Assembly (NCBI RefSeq): GCF_008365405.1 | Contig: NZ_QOKV01000002.1 | Span: 62,001-126,000, forward strand | From: Azospirillum brasilense | GTDB taxonomy: Bacteria > Pseudomonadota > Alphaproteobacteria > Azospirillales > Azospirillaceae | Direction of reading: 5' to 3' | DNA length: 64,000 bases | In this document: in pieces, positions 35,101 through 41,146 of the stretch | Layout: every line of letters starts with the position of its first letter | Numbering within the stretch: position 1 is the first letter of the stretch | Notes under the pieces: model-generated | What the model saw: the letters and a program-made list of their open reading frames with translations, nothing else | The model's database searches: none | Told to the model about the DNA's origin: nothing | Translations under genes and position numbers: made by a program

Positions 35101-36942
35101 GTGGGAACCACCGTGGCCGACGAGAACGGCTTCTGGGTCCATCGCCTCCAGACGCCTCTGACCGACGGGACGCACAGCATCACGACCACGGCGACCAACC
35201 GGTTCGGCATCGTCAGCGACCCGTCGGACGCGCTGTCCGTGGTGATCGACACCGCGGTGCCGGTGGCGCCCGCTCCGTCGGTGACCAGCGCCACCGTCGC
35301 CGGCGCGGCGGGAGAACGGATTTCGGGCATTGCCGCGCCGTCCCTCGCCGGGACGACGGAAGCCGGCAGCACGGTGAACCTGCTGGTCGACGGCAAGATT
35401 GCCGGAACGGCACTCGCCGACGCCAACGGTGCCTGGACCTTCCAGTTCACGGCGGCGCTGGCCGACGGCACGCACAGCCTTCAGGTGCAGGCCACCGACA
35501 AGGCCGGCAACGTCAGCAGCCTGTCGGCGGTCACCACCCTGACCATCGACACCACGCCGCCGGTTGCCCCGACCGTGGCGCTGAACACCACCGCCGGCAG
35601 CACGCCGATCGTGCAGGGGATCGCCGAGGCGAACAGCTTGGTCAGCGTGACGGTCAACGGGCAGGCGGTCGGCACGGCGCGGGCCAGCGCGGCGGGCGTT
35701 TGGCAACTGGCCCTGGCCGCCGACCTGAGCGTCGGCAGCTACGTGATCGCGGCCAAGGCGAGCGATGCGGTGGGCAACACCGGCAACGCCGGCACGACCA
35801 CCTACACGGTGGCTCCGCCGCCGCCGCCGCCGGTCGTGGCGGCAGCGGCCTCCACCGGGAACACGACGACGGCGGCGTCCTCGTCCAACTCCGCGGTCGG
35901 GACGGCCGCCGGGACCGGGACGACGCAGACCGTCGGGCCGACGCTGGGCACAGCGCCGACCCTGCCCAGCCTGCAGACGAGCAGCGACGCGGGCCGCGTC
36001 ATCACCAACTCGTCGATCGGCAGCGGAAACGGGAACGGAAACAGCAGCACGGACGCCGGGCGCTCGATCACCATCGGCAACCTCGGCAACTCGTCCAGCA
36101 GCGATGCCGGGCGCTCGATCACGATCTCCGCCATGGGCGGTGCCCCCTCCAGCGGCGGCACGGCGAGTTCGTCCAGCGGGGTTCTGGGGGGCGGCACCGG
36201 CGGGTCCGGTGGATCCGGGTTGAGCGGCGTCGTCAGCGGCGGCAGCGGCTTGGCCGGTGGCGGGCTGGGCAGCGGTGGTCTGGGGGGTGGCATCGGTGGC
36301 GGTTCGGGCTTGGGCGGCACCGCTTCGGGTGGAATTGGCGCTGGCTCCGGTATCGGCGGCGGTTCGTTCGGTGGAGCCCCGGCGGGCGCTGGACCGGGTG
36401 CGGGCCTCGGCGCGGGAGGACCGGCGACAGGTGGACCCGCGGCTGGGGGCACGACGACCGGCACCGGGACGGGCGATGGCGGCTTGAACGGCGGCGTTGG
36501 CGGCCCGGTCGGCACGCCCGGAACGACGTCCAGCGGCACGCCGGGCGGCGGCACGGCTCCCGGCGGCCCCGGCTCCGCTCCCGGCGGGCTCAGCGGCGCA
36601 CCGGGCAACCGGCCCGGCGGCCAGTCGGGGCCCGGTTCCACGATCGAGAACGCGCCGGCCAACCGGCCCGCGGGCCAGGGTGGGCCGCAGGGTCAGCCTC
36701 AGGGGCAAGGGCAGCCGCCGGCCGGCGATGCACCGGCGGGCGGCGATACGGGCAATGCTCCGGCCGGCGCGGATGGTTCGGGGCAGGTTTCTGGACCACG
36801 CGCCGACCTCGACGGATCTCCGCTGGCTCGCCCTGCCTTCTCCCGGCAGGTGGCTCAGATCCATGGCGCCGCCGACGCCCAGAGCGCTGCGTTGCTCGCC
36901 GCGCTCACCTCCCATGTCCCTCCGGGAAGCCGGGCGGCCTAG
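26107..36942 (+). CDS. Giant LEPR/DUF4347 surface adhesin with Ig-like repeats
   Basis: About 3,611 residues (GGGAGG at 26098-26103 best fits ATG 26110; ATG 26107 is adjacent). The order is: a basic N-terminus with the LEPR-type signal ALEPRFMFDAA (31-41); a DUF4347 domain (about 105-270) with VSHGNEG (His164) and FYACNVG (Cys207); a parallel beta-helix-like region (about 275-640); cadherin/Ig-like domains; twelve tandem 100-residue repeats encoded by 29152-32790; more Ig-like domains with the recurring ATRSVSVDRTPP; and a Gly/Pro/Ala-rich tail (about 3240-3560). This is the layout of large adhesins exported without a Sec signal. TolC, HlyD-type and M50-type genes follow on the same strand, so it is probably their substrate. 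Repeats make its length prone to change. Confidence 0.88.
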   Translation: MMARKRGSNGNNVNGRSHKTHKPSSSMFAMALEPRFMFDAAGAVTAAEVHQQPDQPVPGDKGAGTAADPDKLADWAIKESTVPAASASSPTEPAAVTARLAEIQGSVRSVVFVDTSVSDYQTLLKDIAPDAKVVLLDSQQEALGQMAKALSGMSGLDSVQVVSHGNEGHLYIAGRAYWADGLANRAQALQAIGAALKPGGDILFYACNVGAGEVGQEFVQTIHRLTGADVAVSNDETGNAAGQNWTLEVQSGAIEAAIPFARASMETFSGRLGTVVVTSATGTAAGSLNDAIKNATQSTIIEFSPTLVSGTVSLGVTTALLTAAAQDLTINGDVNGDGIADITISGDGDANNTTTTADYRGIAFNAASKTLTIKNLVFERFYTSSAVQGVLALQNGSLEVDGVTFRNNLSNVIGTLNTATSLTIKNSVFRENTSAVAGTAAFSVIKSQVAGTFTVENSVFVDNNYVMNAGSASANYPGGIIMHQSIVSAFTTNIRNVTIANNSYINNDAGAAGIKTAAIGLFYDPDATGTATANVYNTIIAGNTGKLGATNFSDPNAIIYNSAKITLNAGNNYQNAITGTATFVDSSNATVSLRDYRPASTATTFINTGDSSNANRYGGSYDIRGIDRIRDGALDLGAYEVHWNAGAPTVDLNGAGGGNDESVSSGSPSSGVLIAPSATLAQSDSDTRLLGATITLSGMIDTGKETLTLSTADISTARMSGIAVLANDGATITLSGAASVANYQAVIRLIQYKNSAGSFTAGARTATVTVNDGETTSTARTSTITLGTGADTTPPTVSSIAVSGSPAANASSVTYTVTFSEGVSGVDAGDFTLATTGTATGTIGTVTQVSAGVYTVSVTGVSGTGTLGLNLKGTGTGIKDTANNDIAAGFTGSTHTVDQVAPTFDVAAATSSITNTGFTLSASLNEAGTIYYVLVPRNATAPTAAEVEGGTASGGAAALKSGSLNASSSPFDGSGSISGLTAGTDYDLYVVAKDSAGNLMSAPVKVNVSTTGGSSNAAPVNSVVPSVSGTATVGGSLSAGTGTWSDPDGDPLGYTYQWYRADDSNGTNAASISGATSASYTLTTSDAHKYLRVVVTANDGNGGTQTATSAYTGIANSAPVNSVVPNVTGTATVGSSLSAGTGTWSDPDGDGRSFTYQWYRADDSNGTNAASISGATSSSYTLVAGDLSKYLRVVVTANDGKGGTQSATSAYSSQVAGAGNGAPVNSVVPSVSGTATVGGSLSAGTGTWSDPDGDPLGYTYQWYRADDSNGTNAASISGATSASYTLTSSDAHKYLRVKVTANDGNSNTTTAYSAYTSILNSAPVNSVAPTVTGTATVGNALSTTNGSWSDPDGDNRSFTYQWYRADDSNGTNAASISGATSASYTLTSSDAHKYLRVVVTANDGKGGTQTATSTYTSILNSAPVNSAAPNVTGTATVGNALSTANGTWSDPDGDGRSFTYQWYRADDSNGTNAASISGATSSSYTLAVGDLNKYLRVVVTANDGKGGTQTATSLYSSQVTAAGNGAPVNTVVPTVSGTATVGNALTRVNGSWSDPDGDSLSYTYQWYRADDTNGTNAASISGATSASYTLTSSDAHKYLRVAVIANDGNSNTTTAYSAYTAILNSAPVNSVAPNVTGTATVGNALSTTNGTWSDPDGDGRSFTYQWYRADDSNGTNAASISGATSSSYTLTSSDAHKYLRVVVTANDGKGGTPTATSTYTAILNSAPVNSVAPTVTGTATVGNALSTTNGTWSDPDGDGRSFTYQWYRADDSNGTNAASISGATSSSYTLTSSDAHKYLRVVVTANDGRGGTPTATSTYTAVLNSAPVNSAAPNVTGTATVGNALSTTNGTWSDPDGDGRSFTYQWYRADDSNGTNAASISGATSASYTLTSSDAHKYLRVVVTANDGRGGTPTATSTYTSILNSAPVNSVAPTVTGTATVGNALSTTNGTWSDPDGDGRSFTYQWYRADDSNGTNGASISGATSSSYTLTSSDAHKYLRVVVTANDGKGGTQTATSTYTSILNSAPVNSVAPTVTGTATVGNALSTTNGSWSDPDGDGRSFTYQWYRADDSNGTNAASISGATSASYTLTSSDAHKYLRVVVTANDGKGGTQTATSTYTAILNSAPVNSAAPNVTGTATVGNALSTTNGSWSDPDGDGRSFTYQWYRADDSNGTNAASISGATSSSYTLTTSDAHKYLRVVVTANDGKGGTQTATSTYTAILNSAPVLSTDARSLTAIDEDATGNNGDSVAAILASAGSATDADGNVLGIAITAIDSSNGTWEYKTGAGNWTTITGVSGASALLLASTDRVRFVPNADYNGPAANGITFKAWDQTTGTAGTTVGNDTTANGEQGAGGQFSVASATAGIAVTAVNDAPVLTDTVLTLPSVAQAAGAPNGAVGVAVSSLVAFGTNVSDVDSGAVTGIALVGVDTSEGGTWFYSTDGGTTWSAVGTVNDSGNALLLRTTDRLYYQPTGANAGILNAAITFRAWDQTSGTAGTKMATAGGGGVSAFSAATDTASLSITPAALGSALTLAPASDTGNSNSDNITKASSVTFNGSGANANANTTVRLYANGSLVATTTADASGAYSFTGVDVSGLSGAVDFTVRQVIAGMESADSAVRTVTFDRAAPTVAITTVSGDNVLNAAESAVTQTVAGTTTGVEDGQTVTVTLNGKTYSATVTNNAWSLAIPSTDLLGLMDGGTYAITADLADVAGNAAVQATRSVSVDRTPPILAIATVAGDNVLNASDSAVGQTVSGVTNGVEDGQTVTVTLNGKTYSTTVTNNRWSLTVPSTDLLALTDGANYTVTASLTDAAGNPNQATRSVSVDRTPPSVVSVTPPAARTYLPGETVSFFVQLSETVVINGGNPVLELAVGSDIRNASYNAAGSTGTLLRFDYVVPVGDRAPQGISVLGLALNGSVVTDLAQGPLVTALAGIGDTSQVRIDTPIPAKPVGTALSGLSDSGASATDRLTNVTRPTLSGTAEANATVTVLVDGKAVGTTVADENGFWVHRLQTPLTDGTHSITTTATNRFGIVSDPSDALSVVIDTAVPVAPAPSVTSATVAGAAGERISGIAAPSLAGTTEAGSTVNLLVDGKIAGTALADANGAWTFQFTAALADGTHSLQVQATDKAGNVSSLSAVTTLTIDTTPPVAPTVALNTTAGSTPIVQGIAEANSLVSVTVNGQAVGTARASAAGVWQLALAADLSVGSYVIAAKASDAVGNTGNAGTTTYTVAPPPPPPVVAAAASTGNTTTAASSSNSAVGTAAGTGTTQTVGPTLGTAPTLPSLQTSSDAGRVITNSSIGSGNGNGNSSTDAGRSITIGNLGNSSSSDAGRSITISAMGGAPSSGGTASSSSGVLGGGTGGSGGSGLSGVVSGGSGLAGGGLGSGGLGGGIGGGSGLGGTASGGIGAGSGIGGGSFGGAPAGAGPGAGLGAGGPATGGPAAGGTTTGTGTGDGGLNGGVGGPVGTPGTTSSGTPGGGTAPGGPGSAPGGLSGAPGNRPGGQSGPGSTIENAPANRPAGQGGPQGQPQGQGQPPAGDAPAGGDTGNAPAGADGSGQVSGPRADLDGSPLARPAFSRQVAQIHGAADAQSAALLAALTSHVPPGSRAA
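29152..32790 (+). repeat. Twelve tandem repeats of about 300 bp inside the adhesin gene
   Basis: Twelve units, most exactly 300 bp, each starting near AACAGCGCGCCGGTGAACAG and encoding about 100 residues (APVNS..GTATVG..WSDPDGD..YQWYRADDSNGTN..YTL..KYLRV). Units 7-12 are nearly identical in DNA, while 1-6 are more varied, with some alternate versions (VPSVSG, NSNTTTAYSAY). This indicates recent unit duplication and gene conversion. Repeat number is likely polymorphic between strains and difficult to assemble from short reads. Confidence 0.9.
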
Positions 36943-37010
36943 CGTCGCCCGTGCCCCCGCAGCCTTCTTCCCCGCTTAAGCTTTTCTTTCCAAATGGATT
37001 GCCGACGAGA

Positions 37011-38861
37011 ATGACCCGGTTCCCTTCCTCCCTCCGGCCGCGGGGCCACAAGGCCCGCGCGTCCTTCGCCCTGGTTGCCGCAGCCCTGCTCGCCAGCGGA
37101 TGTTCCGTCAGCCCGAAACCTCTGAGCGATGATGAGAACGTGTCCCGCCTGCGTGAGGACATGTCGGTCATCATGGCACCGCAGGAGCCGATCAACGGCC
37201 CGGTGTCGATGCATGAGGCGATGGCGCGGGCCATCAAGTACAACCTCGACGAACGCGTGAAGCTGATGGAGATGGCGGTCGCCAACCAGCAGCTCGACCT
37301 GTCGCGGTTCGACATGCTGCCGCGCCTCGTGGCGGGGGCCGGCTACACCGGGCGCAACAACGAATCCGGGTCGGAAAGCCTCAACCTTGCCACCGGCCGT
37401 CGCACGGGTGAAAGCACCACGGCCACGGACCGGCACCGCCGGACCGCCGACCTGGGCTTCACCTGGAACATTCTCGATTTCGGTGTCAGCTACCTGCGCG
37501 CCCGTCAGAATTCCAACCTCGTCCTGATCGCCGACGAGCGCCGCCGCCGCGTCGTTCAGGGCATCCTTCAGGACGTGCGCACCTCCTATTGGCGCGCGGT
37601 CGCGGCGGAGCGGCTGCTGAAGCGGATTGAGCCGCTGGAAAAGCGCATCGAGGCGGCACGCAAGAACGCCAACGCCCTGGAGGCCCAGCGCGTCCAGGCC
37701 CCGCTGCAGACCCTGTCCTACCAGCGCGCGCTGGTCGACACGCTGCGCCAGCTCCAGACGCTGCGGCGCGAACTGGTGGCCGCCAAGTCGCAGCTCGGCG
37801 CGCTGATGGGGCTTCCGCCGGGTGAGAATTTCACCATCCAGATGCCGCCGGACGTCACCGGCAAGGACGTGCCGGCAATCACGGCGTCGGTCGAATCCCT
37901 GGAAACCTACGCGCTCCTGAACCGTCCGGAGCTGCTGGAGGAGTCCTACAACGCCCGCATCACCGCCGACGAGACGCGCCGCGCCCTGCTGAAGCTGTTG
38001 CCGGGCATCGACCTGAACGCCGGCCTGCATTTCGACAGCAACAGCTTCCTGCTGAACCAGCGCTGGGCCGATTACGGGGCGCGGGTGTCGTGGAACATCC
38101 TGTCCCTGGCCTCGGCGCCGGACACGCACGCTTTCTCCAAGGCGCAGGAGGAGCTGGTCGCCTTCCGCCGCCAAGCCCTCAGCGTTGCGGTGCTGAGCCA
38201 GGTGCGCGTGGCGGTGGTGCAGTTCCGCGAGCTGTCGCAGGAGTTTTCGCTCAACGCCGATCAGGCGTCGATCGACCGCCGCATCCGGCAGCAGTATGTC
38301 AACAGCAGCACGGTCGGCCAGCAAGGCGACATGAGCGTGATTCAGGCCGAGGTGTCGGAACTCGTCTCCGACCTGCGGCGCGATCTCGTCTACGCCGACC
38401 TGCAGAACGCCTACGCCCGCGTCATGGTGTCGGCGGGCGTCGATCCGATGCCGGAGGCCGTCCCGTCCCAGGATCTCGCGACCCTGCGTCAGGCCGTGTC
38501 CGACGGGCTGGGCGCTTGGCAGCAGAAGGCCGGCGGCACAGCGCGCCTCCAGGATCTTCTGGTTCCCGCCGCCACGACGTCGGAGAAGGCTCCAGGGGAG
38601 AAGGCCCCGGTTGAAAAGGCTGCCGAGCCGAAGGATGAACCGAAGGGCGTCCCGGTCGCCGCGCGCGGCGAGGAACCGGCGGAGCGCAAGGCCGCCGTGC
38701 CGGAGCGCGTGACGGTGGCCGAACTGCCGCAGCAACCGGCCTCCTCCATGACCGCTCCGATGACGGTGTCCTACAGCCCGCCCACCCGGGCGGAGCCGGT
38801 CAAGGTCTACTCGGTGCCGCTGAGCGCGCTGACCCCGATGGGGCGTGCCTCGGCGCGTTGA
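37011..38861 (+). CDS. TolC-family outer membrane efflux lipoprotein
   Basis: A protein of 616 residues starting at ATG 37011. It has a lipoprotein signal with lipobox LASGC (Cys31), then the outer membrane efflux protein fold: periplasmic alpha-helical segments (AMARAIKYNLDERVKLMEMAVANQQ; LDVRT-like QDVRTSYWRAVAAERLL) and strand segments ADLGFTWNILDFGVSY and YGARVSWNILSLAS. Residues after about 500 are a Lys/Pro/Glu/Ala-rich extension not needed for the channel. It begins 68 bases after the adhesin stop on the same strand and is followed by a periplasmic adaptor. It probably forms the outer membrane exit for the adhesin. Confidence 0.88.
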   Translation: MTRFPSSLRPRGHKARASFALVAAALLASGCSVSPKPLSDDENVSRLREDMSVIMAPQEPINGPVSMHEAMARAIKYNLDERVKLMEMAVANQQLDLSRFDMLPRLVAGAGYTGRNNESGSESLNLATGRRTGESTTATDRHRRTADLGFTWNILDFGVSYLRARQNSNLVLIADERRRRVVQGILQDVRTSYWRAVAAERLLKRIEPLEKRIEAARKNANALEAQRVQAPLQTLSYQRALVDTLRQLQTLRRELVAAKSQLGALMGLPPGENFTIQMPPDVTGKDVPAITASVESLETYALLNRPELLEESYNARITADETRRALLKLLPGIDLNAGLHFDSNSFLLNQRWADYGARVSWNILSLASAPDTHAFSKAQEELVAFRRQALSVAVLSQVRVAVVQFRELSQEFSLNADQASIDRRIRQQYVNSSTVGQQGDMSVIQAEVSELVSDLRRDLVYADLQNAYARVMVSAGVDPMPEAVPSQDLATLRQAVSDGLGAWQQKAGGTARLQDLLVPAATTSEKAPGEKAPVEKAAEPKDEPKGVPVAARGEEPAERKAAVPERVTVAELPQQPASSMTAPMTVSYSPPTRAEPVKVYSVPLSALTPMGRASAR

Positions 38862-38982
38862 TGCCGACGGGGCGGCGCAGCGGCGTCGCCCCCTTTCGGC
38901 TGTGCCGGTGCGCCGGTGCTGAAACAAATAAGCGTACAGGACCGCTCATAGATCCTGGATCGTTGCGCTTCCGGAGCAAAGG

Positions 38983-39789
38983 GTGCAGAAAATCTCTGCC
39001 ATGATGTGCCGCTTTCGCCCCTCACGCTTCCTTGCCGCGCTGTCTATCGCGCTGCTTCCTCTGCCGCTTGCCGCCGCCGACCCGGCGCCGGCCCCCGAAG
39101 GCGGGGTGCGCGCGCTGATCGAAGCGCGGCAGCACGCCGTCCTGTCCAGCGAGATCGCCGGGCGCATCGGGCGGATCACCGTGGAGGCGGGCCAGTCCTT
39201 CAAAGCGGGACAGACGCTCGTCGCGTTCGATTGCAGCCATTATCAGGCGGCGGTCGATGCGGCCCGCGCCAACCTGCGCGCCGCCGACGTCACGGTGCGG
39301 CAGAGCCGCCGGCTGGAACAGTTGAAGTCCATCGGCGGGGCCGAGGTCGAGATGGCCGAGGTCAAGGCCGAGGCCGCCCGCGCCGATCTGCGCAAGGCGG
39401 AGATCGAGGTCCGCCGCTGCGACGTGAAGGCGCCCTTCGACGGCAAGGTGGTGGAGCAGCGGATCCGCGAGCATGAGTCGGTGCCCGCCGGCACGGCTCT
39501 GCTGGAAGTCCTCTCCGACCGCGATCTGCGGGTGGAACTGATCGTCCCGTCCTCCTGGCTGGTTTGGCTGAAACCCGGCCAGCGGTTTGAGCTGCGCATC
39601 GACGAGACGGGCGAGGTTCTGGACGGGGAGGTGGCCCTGGTCGGCGCCCGCGTCGACCCGGTCAGCCAGTCGTTGAAGGTGACGGGCAAGCTGCTGGCCG
39701 ACAAGCAGGGCAACGCCCCGAACCTTGTCGCCGGCATGAGCGGAACCGCCCGCTTCGCCCCGCCGGAGGAGGCCAAAGGTGCCCGATGA
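38983..39789 (+). CDS. Periplasmic adaptor protein (RND/HlyD membrane-fusion type)
   Basis: A protein of 268 residues. GTG 38983 is preferred because GGAG at 38972-38975 is well spaced; ATG 39001 lacks a site. It has a signal peptide or N-terminal anchor (FLAALSIALLPLPLAAA), a lipoyl half-motif ALIEARQHAVLSSEIAGRIGRITVEAGQSFKAGQTLVAFD, a short coiled-coil hairpin (about 80-140), the second half-motif CDVKAPFDGKVVEQ and a beta-barrel domain. It is short compared with typical HlyD, closer to RND-type adaptors. It bridges TolC to an inner membrane partner; the partner candidates are the next two genes. Confidence 0.87.
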   Translation: MQKISAMMCRFRPSRFLAALSIALLPLPLAAADPAPAPEGGVRALIEARQHAVLSSEIAGRIGRITVEAGQSFKAGQTLVAFDCSHYQAAVDAARANLRAADVTVRQSRRLEQLKSIGGAEVEMAEVKAEAARADLRKAEIEVRRCDVKAPFDGKVVEQRIREHESVPAGTALLEVLSDRDLRVELIVPSSWLVWLKPGQRFELRIDETGEVLDGEVALVGARVDPVSQSLKVTGKLLADKQGNAPNLVAGMSGTARFAPPEEAKGAR

Positions 39790-41143
39790 CGTCACATCCG
39801 TCCGGATGGAAGCGGCCAACCCGCTGAACAGCCTTCTGCTCCTCCTGAACCTGCAGCAGGAGGCCCGGCAGGCTCAGAACCCGGAAGCGCTGCGCTTCCT
39901 CATGGTGAACCAGACGCGGCGGATGATCGCCTACCAGCAGGCGGTCTTGCTGACCGTCGCGCCGTCGGGCAAGGCACGGCTGGAAGCCGTGTCCAACGTC
40001 GCTGTCCCCGAACGCGACGCTCCCTTCACCCGCTGGCTGGAGGCCGCGGCTTCGGCCATCGCCGCGGGGGCGGAGGCGCGCAACCTGCACGGCGTCGCCC
40101 CCACGGAGGTGCCGCCGCCGCTGGCCCGCGACTGGGGGCAGTGGGGACCGGCGCAGGCGCTGTGGGTGCCCTTGCCGGAGCCGGACGGCACCGTCACGGC
40201 GGTGTTGTGGCTCGCCCGTGACGACGCGTGGACGGATGGGGAGAAGGTGCTGCTCGCGCAACTCTCCGGCGGCTATGGGCACGCCTGGTGGGCGCTGACC
40301 CGGGCCGGACGCCGGTCGGGTGCGCGGGCGCGCAAGGGGGTGTGGGCGCTGGCGGTGGTGGCGGCTCTGGCGGCGGTCCTGGCCATCCCGGTGCCGCAAT
40401 CGACGCTGGCCCCGGCGGAGGTGGCGCCGCGCGACCCGCTGATCGTCAGCGCGCCGCTGGAAGGCGTGATCGAACGCTTCCATGTTCAGCCGAACGAGCC
40501 GGTGACCACCGGCCAGCCGCTGTTCACCTTCGAAGCAACGGTTCTGAAAAGCCGCCTGGAGGTCGCGCGCAAGGCGCTTGCCTCTGCGGAGGCGGAGCTG
40601 CTGACCGCCTCCCAAGGGGCTTTCACCGATCCGCTGAGCAAGGCGCGCATCGCCCAGTTGAAGACCCAGGTGGAACTGCGCCGGGCGGAGATGGACTTCG
40701 CCCGCGACCTGATGGACCGCGTCACCGTGAAGGCGGAGCGGACGGGCATCGCCGTCTTCACCGACGCCAACGACTGGCTGGGCAAGCCGGTGGCGGTCGG
40801 CGAGCGCATCCTGACCCTGGCCGATCCGCAGGTTGCGGAGGTGGATGTGCATGTGCCGGTCAACGACGCGATCGTGCTCCAGGAGGGAGCCGAGGTCAGC
40901 CTCTATCTGAACGTCGACCCGCTGCGTCCGTTGCGCGCCAGGGTGTCCCACGCCAGCTATGAACCGGGGCTGACCCCGGGAGGCGTCCTGGCCTACCGCG
41001 TCCGTGCCGATCTGGCGCCGGACCAGCCGACGCCGCGCATCGGGCTGCGCGGCACCGCCAAGATCCAGGGCGAGCGGGTGCCGCTTGCCTTCTACCTGTT
41101 CCGCCGCCCGCTGGCGGCGCTGCGCCAGACCGTGGGGCTCTGA
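39779..41143 (+). CDS. GAF-like/HlyD membrane adaptor protein
   Basis: A protein of 454 residues from GTG 39779, with a strong site GGAGGAGG (39765-39772) and an 11-base overlap with the previous gene. Residues 1-170 look like a cytoplasmic GAF-like domain (MVNQTRRMIAYQQAVLLTV; ALWVPLPEPDGTVTAVLWLARDDAWTDGEKVLLAQL). One membrane segment follows (about 187-207, VWALAVVAALAAVLAIPV), then a periplasmic HlyD domain with lipoyl halves and a helical hairpin. It thus links a possible sensing or docking domain inside the cell to an adaptor in the periplasm, and may serve as an inner membrane component of an exporter with its neighbours. No ATPase motif. Confidence 0.83.
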   Translation: MPDDVTSVRMEAANPLNSLLLLLNLQQEARQAQNPEALRFLMVNQTRRMIAYQQAVLLTVAPSGKARLEAVSNVAVPERDAPFTRWLEAAASAIAAGAEARNLHGVAPTEVPPPLARDWGQWGPAQALWVPLPEPDGTVTAVLWLARDDAWTDGEKVLLAQLSGGYGHAWWALTRAGRRSGARARKGVWALAVVAALAAVLAIPVPQSTLAPAEVAPRDPLIVSAPLEGVIERFHVQPNEPVTTGQPLFTFEATVLKSRLEVARKALASAEAELLTASQGAFTDPLSKARIAQLKTQVELRRAEMDFARDLMDRVTVKAERTGIAVFTDANDWLGKPVAVGERILTLADPQVAEVDVHVPVNDAIVLQEGAEVSLYLNVDPLRPLRARVSHASYEPGLTPGGVLAYRVRADLAPDQPTPRIGLRGTAKIQGERVPLAFYLFRRPLAALRQTVGL

Positions 41144-41146
41144 GCC

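Noticed and set aside
29743-36915. Minus-strand open frame of about 2,390 codons opposite the adhesin
   Set aside because: It is the mirror of a repeated GC-rich gene: Arg/Gly/His-rich, no domain logic, and its repeats follow the 300-bp periodicity of the plus-strand gene. The plus frame has clear protein families.
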